A stretch of 11,662 nucleotides of DNA. Origin: CAIJZX01 sp043766165 (GTDB lineage: Bacteria; Patescibacteriota; Patescibacteriia; SBBC01; CAIJZX01). The stretch is taken from contig JAYUIJ010000030.1 of assembly GCA_043766165.1 (NCBI GenBank), forward strand, positions 1 through 11,662, written 5' to 3'. This document shows, in pieces, positions 5,451 through 11,662 of this stretch; positions within the stretch are counted from its first letter, which is position 1; every line of letters begins with the position of its first letter. The position numbers and the translations under genes were made by a program. The notes under the pieces were generated by a model, which was given only the letters and a program-made list of their open reading frames with translations, was not told the origin of the DNA and did not search any database.

Positions 5451-8400
5451 ATGCAAAGCTTGTCCAGCACCACTACGTCCCCACGAACCTCCATACAGTC
5501 CACATTGCAACGAGTATTTCACCCTCGGGTTTTTTTGGGTCGCGCAGCGGTGCTGGATTTGCGTGTCCTACGACAACGTCATGTGCTCTGGCTGGCTATT
5601 ACCTTAGTCATAGGTGTGTTTGGCGTTATATTGAGGACAGGCACGGCTCATGCCGCGACTGCATTTAGTATTGAGTCTGTCGGTAGCCAAGTCGGTCTTG
5701 GCAACGCTGATCTGAAAGAAACAGTGCTGAACGTTATCCGTTGGGCGCTGGGTATTGTTTCACTGTTGGCCGTGGCCTACGTCATATACGGCGGGTTCTT
5801 ATGGCTGACGGCGGCCGGGAATGAGCAGCGCGTCGAAAAAGCTAAGCAAGTTATTCTGCAGGCGGTTATTGGGATCGTCATTATTTTACTCGCTTGGGCG
5901 ATTGTCTTTTTTGTGGCTCGGACATTGAATCAGGTGACGGACAATACGAAGGATACGGGTACAACTACCGGTTGTACCGATATTAATAACTGCAATACTG
6001 GCGGACCTACATCGACATTTGATATTACCGCGGTCAATACTTGTAGTTCACCGCCGGATAGTTGGAAAGATGTGCCACGGTCAAGTGCTGTTTCGTTTAC
6101 GTTTAATACTGATTTGAAAACGGCTACTTCGGCAGCTACCATGACGCCACCAGAAACAATCGCGCCAGCAAACGATCCGATAAAAAAAGCAGTTGAAGCG
6201 GGCGAGTTACAGATTCAGAAGTGTTCAAATGTTAATTGTACTGGTTCACCGATAAGCCTGAACCCGGCGCCGATTGATGGTCAGGTATATACGCCTGGTG
6301 ATACGACCAGTGGTACAGCAGCTGCACCGAAAGCTGAGTGGCTGGCTATTAATAATACCCTGTCCTTCTATCACCTATCACTCAAGCAGTGCCAAGGCGG
6401 TGGAAAAAATGGTGAATCATGCACCGCTGATCCAGATTGTACCGACGGAACAGTCACACATATTTGCAAAGCTTCAGATCGGTTATTTGAACCAACAACC
6501 ACCTACCGAGTCAGTATTCCTAAAGATTCAAATAACCAAACTCTTCGCGATGTTCGTGATCGAACGCTACAACTATGTCGCTCATCGGCTGGTTTAGGTG
6601 GCAATATTCCACATTGCGATGACAGTTCTGACCCCCAAAATATTCTGTACACGTTTACAACCGGTGTAGATTCCATTGGGCAACCACTACAGGTGGCCAA
6701 CACGGTTCCTGCATCAGAGTATCTGACGAATTCCGCGCTGAAAGTAGATCGTAGTGTGGCTCGGACGGCTATTCTCGGGATTACATTTTCGAGTGGCGTT
6801 GATCCTATTTCGGTAAACACTGAAAATTTCCGCGTCTATAAAATAACCGGCACGCCGGAAAATGTTGATAAAGGAACGTGTGGTGGCGGCGCGTGTCCGG
6901 GAAAACAAATCGATCCAAGTAAGTACAGCATTCGCATCAATGATGGCGGGAACGGTGCGTGGTTACAATTTACATCCGATAAGGAATGGTATGAACCGTA
7001 TACGTGGTATCGCGTCGAAGTAGAAAATATGCGGAACTTGTGCGGCACTACCGCTCCGAAACAAACATGGGCATTTGAAACGAACGATGTGACGCCGGGC
7101 GTTGATTACGTCTATCCATCTACCACCACGCCGGAAATTCCAGCTTGTCCAAGTACCGAAGTCTTTGTTCAGTTTAAGACTTCAATGTGGAATATTACGA
7201 AAGGCGCGAGATGTGATTTGGGTACAGCGAGTACCTACGATACGGCGACTATGGTCTACGATCAAACGGCGAACAAACCGGTAATCTCGCGCACCTTTGC
7301 CTTTACCGACACGCGAACAGATCCAAGCGACGATCCGAATAATTACTGTCAGCATTTATCCTTCGATCCAACTTCAGCAGGATTACCCACCGACCATAAT
7401 TACTCAGGGGCGGTAAAAGCTCATCGGACAGTTGATCAAAATGGGACATTGTTAGGGTATGGTGACGCGGTGCCGGGATTTGATCCGCCGCCTGGCACGC
7501 CGCCATGGCATTTCTCTGTTAAACCACCGGGTGAATGTTTCCAGCGGCCATATATTACCGACGTTTCCCCGGGTCATGATGGAAACGGCGCGTGCTTGTC
7601 TGTCGAAGGAAATTATTTTGAAAAAGTTGGACAGCCTGATACTAAACCAAATTTACCTGATGCTGGTGACGCGTTGAAGTTGAGCACCGAAGACCAAACC
7701 GGGAATGTTAAAGCTTGGACGGATAGTTCCATTGTCCATTTGTTGAACAGCGGTGGTTTGGCGACGAATGCGACCTATGATTATCAAGTGAGCGTCGCGT
7801 ACCCAAGTCCGGCCGGTATAATGAAGAGTCCTATTTCTGTTGCAGACAACTTCCGACTAGACGCTGGTGCGGCTGCTAATCGTCCATGTCTAACCTCGCT
7901 CAATCCTAATGAAGGTTACCCCGGCGAAACAAAATTTAGCGCCAGCGGTGATAATTTCGGAACAGTCGCTGGCAGTATCAAAACCGATAACGCTTCGCCG
8001 TGGATTGTGACCGGACCATGGACGAACCAAACCGTGAACGACATTCTGGTTAAAGCTTCTCCGCCAACCGCCGCGCCGCGGATGAGCAAAGTTCGGGTCG
8101 TGAATAGTGCCGGGATTGAAAGTAATGAATTACCATTTAATGTTTTGGCGCACGCGGCGACGATTCCTGGCGCTGGTAACGCACCGACAGTTGTTGAAAA
8201 TGCTACCTGTAATGCACCGGCAACTATCCCATCCCCGAACCCCTATAAAGCTGACACCAATGCATGTATTAATAGTAAAATATCAGTTGAGTTTTCTATT
8301 CCGATTGATGCTACAACGGTAAAGTCTACAACCGCTGGATTGTTTTCATGTGCTGGGACCACTTGCGCCACGAATGTGCCTACAACACTAAGTGTCGTTG

Positions 8401-11400
8401 GTGATCGAGTTAATCTAGAGCCGATTGACGATTTACGGTCAGCAACAACATACGAAGTACGATTAGCAATCGGCATTAAAGCCACACCGGACGCGCCATT
8501 TACGCCGGGAACTGGCGTACCGATGGCGGCGCCGTACAGTTGGAAATTTACCACCAAGACTGATCCGAACCCGTGCGTCTTATCCGAAATTTCCCTCAGC
8601 CCGAATGACCCGCAAGCAGTTCAAGATAAGGACTATACGGCGATTGGATTACAAGCCGTGCCGGTTGATAATGAGTGCCATAGTATTAAGCCAGCCGGAC
8701 TGAAATTTAATTGGACGAATTCAAATACGCAAATTGGCAATTTGATTAACGCGCCGTTGACGAATACCGACGACGATACAAAAACGTTAGCGCCGCCCGC
8801 GACCGCGCCAGGTTCAACCGATGTAACAGTCTCCGCCCAATCACATACGTCAAACAAATTTACGCTGACGTATAACCCAACCGCTTGTGTTACGTCAGCC
8901 GACTGTACGGAAAATAGTTTAGGTGAATCGTGCGGCGTGGCTAAATGCGAAGCGGGGAGCTGCACGCCGGTGATTAACGCGATTGATAAAAACAGCGGGC
9001 CGGTCGGCAGTTGGACGACAGTTAAAGGTTGCTGGTTCGGTTCGTACGATGCGGACAAGAGTAAAATCAAATTCTCACCAGCGATTGATGCGGTTTTACC
9101 AAATCCAGCCGAGTGCGGAACCGGAACATGGACGAATGAACGGATTGTCCGTGAAGTGCCGGCTGGAGCACAGAGTGGTCCAATGAGTCTGGTCAGAAAC
9201 GATGGAGTTACCGCTAGCTCGACAGGCAGCTATACCGTGAATACGAGCGCGCTCGAACCGGGATTATGTAAACTCGCGCCGGTGACGGGACTTCGTGATG
9301 ACCAATTGACGCTTGATGGACGCGGGTATGCTACCAAAGGAACCGGTGATGCCGTGACATTTACTCCACTTGGTACAACGACCTCGACCTCAACGACGCT
9401 CTTCCCGGCATCAGGTTGGGCGGACAAGAAAATCGTGACTGCCGTTCCAAGCAGCGCCGTTCAGGTTGTGAACGAAGTTCGGGTCATTAAAGGAGCGCAG
9501 TCCAGTAACCCGTTGCCATACGAAGTGTTAAGTGCCTTGCCGGCCTCATGTACAACGGCCTGTACCGATGATTCGATGTGCGGAACAGGTCAAGGGTGCA
9601 GCTATCCGGGTGATAATGGTTTAGGGTGCTGTATGGCTAAACCGACGATTACCGCAGTTGCTCCACCGGCTGCATTCAATACGAATATTTGTCGCAACAC
9701 GCAAGTTGATATCACCTTTAGTCAACCACTTGATCCGCAAACAGTTACGCCTGATACAGTTCGATATTATGATAGCACGACGCAACGTAACGGAGACATC
9801 AACGTTAACAACACAGATGCCACTGGGACAATAACCTATTCACCCGGCCTATTGTCAGTGAATAGTCCGCAGCAGGTGCTCTTAACGAGAGCAGCGCTAG
9901 AGCTATTGTCGTTTGATAACCAAAGTTTTGATGAGACTGGGGCGGGGAACAAACCAGATAAATGGCAAGTTGCTAATACTGTAACGCAGTCAACTGAAAC
10001 TGCGCCAAACCATAATGGTTTTTCGGCCTTGGTAGATTCGCGCTCATCAACCCAACAAGGATATATTTATCAAAATATTTCTACTTCCACCGTTCCGGTA
10101 ACGAGTACTGATACCTACAAAATTAGTGGCTGGGTAAAAGCAATTGTTGGAGCTAAATCCTCAGTTGGGTTTGTTCCACAGTGTGATAATCTGGTGGATT
10201 GTGGTTTCAATATTAATAAAGGCGGAATTATCTATACCGGGGTGTCCAGTAATGGCTGGGAGCATGTTTCGTTTCTTGTTCACCGGGCAAGCACTGCTTC
10301 AGTTACTGCGCAACTACGTATCACATGTTATGCAAACGCGGGTTCGGCAATATGGTGTGATGACATAACACTTGAAAAACAAATAGATATTCCAACCACG
10401 GGCATCCGGTCAGCTCGAGGCGTACTAGCGGATGTAACTGACTCGCCCGTAACCTTTAGGACGGGGCCAAATATTTGTGCCGTTGATCGCGTCTCGGTAA
10501 AACCGCCCGATGACCGATTTGTAGCGAAAAACGAAACTCATCCGGGATTTTCTGCTCAGGCGTATCCGTCTGATGATGCTGCGCCGATTGATCAGGTGAC
10601 CGGCACGTATGAATGGAACTGGGACTGGTTATCAACTAAACCGGCGGTCGCGACGAGTCAAATGACGAGTACGGCAAACAGTAATCCTTCCAAAGCTTCA
10701 GTGACCGCGGTGGCCAACGGGACCACAATGATTCAAGCTCGAACCTCAATCACGAAGGACACAATTAATCATACCGATGTTCAGAAACGGCAAGTCACGG
10801 GCCAAAGCCAAGTTGATGTAGAATTCTGTAACACGCCGTGGCAGTTTGATGATAGCGCGCAAAATTGTGACATTAATAATGGTAATACAACTTCATGTCC
10901 GAAGTATAATTTCCGTTTGTATTACTGTGGCGATAAGGATAGTGGTACGTCGTTGCCTATGTTCAATTACGCGGGAACACTTGGTTCTCCCGTTGGTTCA
11001 ATCGAAGGAGTTAACACAACTGACCCAAATCGCCTCAAGAGTTATTTCTTTAAAGCCACAAAAACCAGCCGCGATACGATTGGTCTATTGATTTTCAAGA
11101 ACGATGAATTCTTATCACCGTCTGATTGGTTTGCCAAGCGTTTCCCCTTAGACACGAGTGCGGCCACGACGGTGGTGGCCGGATATCCGGCGGTTAAGAC
11201 GGGGACAACAACCTACATTGGCGTAACCAACTTAGGGGATGATGATCAATTGCACGGACTAATGTTTGTCTTGGATTACAATTCAAACAACGCTAGCCCC
11301 GAGACCGTTGATATTGCCGCTCAGCTGGTGGAGCACGTTTCATTTAACACAAACTTGTCGAATGTTGATGACAAAACAAAAGTGGCTAACGATACGAAAC

Positions 11401-11662
11401 GCCGTCAGGATTTAGCGTCGCTCCAATTGTCGCTGCAAAGTTACAAAACAAAAAATGGCTCATACCCAAGTTTAGCGGCTGGTACGTACATTTCTGGATT
11501 TACCACGTCGCTCTGGCCGTCGTGGCAAACCACCTTGGGCGTGGCAGTTAGCAAAACCCTACCAACGGATCCGCTGAATAAGTTTAGCGCAACCTGTCCG
11601 GCCGGATCGGAAGGGGCGACGTGCTGGGCGGAATCGAGTAAAACCTTCAGCTGTCCAAATGC
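5451..11662 (+). CDS. Giant exported protein: pilin-like N-terminus, Ig/TIG/Big_5-like repeats, CBM-like and pseudopilin-like domains (3' partial)
   Basis: One frame stays open from the stop at 5427 to the window edge, at least 2070 residues. By residue: basic N-region 1-45; hydrophobic helix 47-61 with AHA-AT (66-70) as a plausible cleavage site; pilin-like two-helix segment 89-160; Big_5-like 190-407 and 436-546; Ig-like 565-697; TIG-like 700-805 and 812-900; Big_5-like 912-1037; Ig-like 1042-1145; Cys cassette 1146-1171; TIG-like 1173-1268 and 1274-1362; Cys cassette 1367-1394; Big_5-like 1398-1673 interrupted by a carbohydrate-binding-like domain (1488-1643); Ig-like 1676-1793; then a C-terminal region with a pseudopilin-like part from 1978. 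Domain names are by eye. It probably forms a surface fibre or adhesin. ATG 5451 lacks a Shine-Dalgarno sequence; GTG 5550 or 5583 would give a shorter, more ordinary signal peptide, so the start is uncertain. The true end lies outside the window. Confidence 0.88.
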   Translation, partial: MQSLSSTTTSPRTSIQSTLQRVFHPRVFLGRAAVLDLRVLRQRHVLWLAITLVIGVFGVILRTGTAHAATAFSIESVGSQVGLGNADLKETVLNVIRWALGIVSLLAVAYVIYGGFLWLTAAGNEQRVEKAKQVILQAVIGIVIILLAWAIVFFVARTLNQVTDNTKDTGTTTGCTDINNCNTGGPTSTFDITAVNTCSSPPDSWKDVPRSSAVSFTFNTDLKTATSAATMTPPETIAPANDPIKKAVEAGELQIQKCSNVNCTGSPISLNPAPIDGQVYTPGDTTSGTAAAPKAEWLAINNTLSFYHLSLKQCQGGGKNGESCTADPDCTDGTVTHICKASDRLFEPTTTYRVSIPKDSNNQTLRDVRDRTLQLCRSSAGLGGNIPHCDDSSDPQNILYTFTTGVDSIGQPLQVANTVPASEYLTNSALKVDRSVARTAILGITFSSGVDPISVNTENFRVYKITGTPENVDKGTCGGGACPGKQIDPSKYSIRINDGGNGAWLQFTSDKEWYEPYTWYRVEVENMRNLCGTTAPKQTWAFETNDVTPGVDYVYPSTTTPEIPACPSTEVFVQFKTSMWNITKGARCDLGTASTYDTATMVYDQTANKPVISRTFAFTDTRTDPSDDPNNYCQHLSFDPTSAGLPTDHNYSGAVKAHRTVDQNGTLLGYGDAVPGFDPPPGTPPWHFSVKPPGECFQRPYITDVSPGHDGNGACLSVEGNYFEKVGQPDTKPNLPDAGDALKLSTEDQTGNVKAWTDSSIVHLLNSGGLATNATYDYQVSVAYPSPAGIMKSPISVADNFRLDAGAAANRPCLTSLNPNEGYPGETKFSASGDNFGTVAGSIKTDNASPWIVTGPWTNQTVNDILVKASPPTAAPRMSKVRVVNSAGIESNELPFNVLAHAATIPGAGNAPTVVENATCNAPATIPSPNPYKADTNACINSKISVEFSIPIDATTVKSTTAGLFSCAGTTCATNVPTTLSVVGDRVNLEPIDDLRSATTYEVRLAIGIKATPDAPFTPGTGVPMAAPYSWKFTTKTDPNPCVLSEISLSPNDPQAVQDKDYTAIGLQAVPVDNECHSIKPAGLKFNWTNSNTQIGNLINAPLTNTDDDTKTLAPPATAPGSTDVTVSAQSHTSNKFTLTYNPTACVTSADCTENSLGESCGVAKCEAGSCTPVINAIDKNSGPVGSWTTVKGCWFGSYDADKSKIKFSPAIDAVLPNPAECGTGTWTNERIVREVPAGAQSGPMSLVRNDGVTASSTGSYTVNTSALEPGLCKLAPVTGLRDDQLTLDGRGYATKGTGDAVTFTPLGTTTSTSTTLFPASGWADKKIVTAVPSSAVQVVNEVRVIKGAQSSNPLPYEVLSALPASCTTACTDDSMCGTGQGCSYPGDNGLGCCMAKPTITAVAPPAAFNTNICRNTQVDITFSQPLDPQTVTPDTVRYYDSTTQRNGDINVNNTDATGTITYSPGLLSVNSPQQVLLTRAALELLSFDNQSFDETGAGNKPDKWQVANTVTQSTETAPNHNGFSALVDSRSSTQQGYIYQNISTSTVPVTSTDTYKISGWVKAIVGAKSSVGFVPQCDNLVDCGFNINKGGIIYTGVSSNGWEHVSFLVHRASTASVTAQLRITCYANAGSAIWCDDITLEKQIDIPTTGIRSARGVLADVTDSPVTFRTGPNICAVDRVSVKPPDDRFVAKNETHPGFSAQAYPSDDAAPIDQVTGTYEWNWDWLSTKPAVATSQMTSTANSNPSKASVTAVANGTTMIQARTSITKDTINHTDVQKRQVTGQSQVDVEFCNTPWQFDDSAQNCDINNGNTTSCPKYNFRLYYCGDKDSGTSLPMFNYAGTLGSPVGSIEGVNTTDPNRLKSYFFKATKTSRDTIGLLIFKNDEFLSPSDWFAKRFPLDTSAATTVVAGYPAVKTGTTTYIGVTNLGDDDQLHGLMFVLDYNSNNASPETVDIAAQLVEHVSFNTNLSNVDDKTKVANDTKRRQDLASLQLSLQSYKTKNGSYPSLAAGTYISGFTTSLWPSWQTTLGVAVSKTLPTDPLNKFSATCPAGSEGATCWAESSKTFSCPN
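5463..5557 (+). repeat. Long-range inverted repeat at the 5' end of the giant gene
   Basis: TCCAGCACC (5463-5471) is the exact reverse complement of GGTGCTGGA (5549-5557), with 77 bases between. The enclosed stretch also holds the self-complementary ACCCTCGGGT followed by a T7 run (5521-5536). If translation starts at ATG 5451 this all lies in coding sequence. If it starts at GTG 5550, the arms would form a leader structure that hides the start codon. Undecided. Confidence 0.35.
5715..5930 (+). other. VirB2/TrbC-like pilin segment within the giant protein
   Basis: Residues 89-160 hold two hydrophobic helices (about 95-119 and 134-156) separated by a short polar loop, TAAGNEQRVEKAK (120-132). 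The loop with the preceding YGGFLW matches the helix-loop-helix of VirB2/TrbC-type conjugative pilins, common as small stand-alone proteins in CPR genomes. Here it is fused to a very large C-terminal extension, so it more likely serves as a membrane anchor or assembly base than as a free pilin. Confidence 0.7.
9912..10379 (+). other. Carbohydrate-binding-like (CBM4/9-type) domain within the giant protein
   Basis: Residues 1488-1643 begin FDNQSFDETG, continue with PDKWQV, a YIYQNIS strand, YKISGWVKA and SNGWEHVSFLV, and end IWCDDITLEK. This order (N-SFE, P-W, YQ-I, Y-SGWVK, W..V.F, WCDDI.LE) is typical of jelly-roll carbohydrate-binding modules of the CBM4/9 kind. It suggests binding of a glycan, though such folds also bind other ligands. 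Confidence 0.65.
11382..11662 (+). other. Pseudopilin-like C-terminal segment of the giant protein (partial)
   Basis: Residues from 1978 read VANDTKRRQDLASLQLSLQS, then YKTKNGSYPSL, and later LPTDPLNKF. The (D)TKRRxDLxxLQxxLxxYxxxNGxYP pattern and the DP-N motif are characteristic of the soluble part of GspG-like pseudopilins and type IV pilins. The usual N-terminal hydrophobic pilin helix is absent just upstream; instead a non-hydrophobic domain (about 1793-1975) precedes it. The segment runs off the window. Confidence 0.6.

Noticed and set aside
8633..9070. Minus-strand open frame of 145 codons inside the giant gene
   Set aside because: The + strand frame is continuous and encodes coherent Ig-like domains; no promoter, Shine-Dalgarno sequence or known family was seen on the minus strand. 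The other short minus-strand frames were rejected for the same reason.
1..11662. CRISPR arrays, tRNA or rRNA genes, insertion sequences, TGA recoding
   Set aside because: No spaced direct repeats, cloverleaf, rRNA-like stretch or transposase was seen, and TGA closes paralogue 1 in the position expected from its sister.

Overview
The window looks like a piece of a Candidate Phyla Radiation (Patescibacteria) genome. This is an inference from protein style, not from a marker gene. The giant protein joins a VirB2/TrbC-like two-helix pilin segment (YGGFLWLTAAGNE) to long chains of Ig-like domains and ends in a pseudopilin-like segment. Genes are tightly packed, most starts lack a Shine-Dalgarno sequence, and rpsU sits beside yqeY. 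TGA and TAA both act as stops, so the standard bacterial code fits and TGA-recoding lineages (SR1, Gracilibacteria) are unlikely. All genes are on the + strand.

Region 1 (1-151): possibly the last codons of an upstream gene, then an interrupted palindrome, then a strong promoter-like element about 16 bases before the first start codon.

Region 2 (152-4561): three tandem paralogues of 491, 491 and 483 residues, packed as one operon (a 4-base ATGA overlap, then a 10-base gap). Each has an export signal-like helix followed by a conserved NIPR[AV]G motif, a body of six helical hairpins resembling an (alpha/alpha)6 toroid, and a cysteine-rich tail with conserved spacing. I cannot name the family. 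The middle gene looks like a mosaic of its two neighbours.

Region 3 (4562-5413): a second promoter with strong resemblance to the first, a leader with two small inverted repeats, then rpsU (ribosomal protein S21) and yqeY, only 6 bases apart.

Region 4 (5451 to the window end): one uninterrupted reading frame of at least 2070 codons that runs off the edge. It encodes a giant exported protein: basic N-terminus, signal-like helix, pilin-like two-helix segment, about ten Ig-like/TIG/Big_5-like domains, cysteine-rich cassettes, a carbohydrate-binding-like domain that seems inserted within an Ig-like domain, and a C-terminal segment resembling the soluble part of type II/IV pseudopilins.

Taken together, the window is a cell-surface locus interrupted by a small translation operon. 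The secreted toroid proteins and the giant fibre-like protein may both serve attachment to, or processing of, polymers on a host or partner cell, but no function is proven by the sequence.
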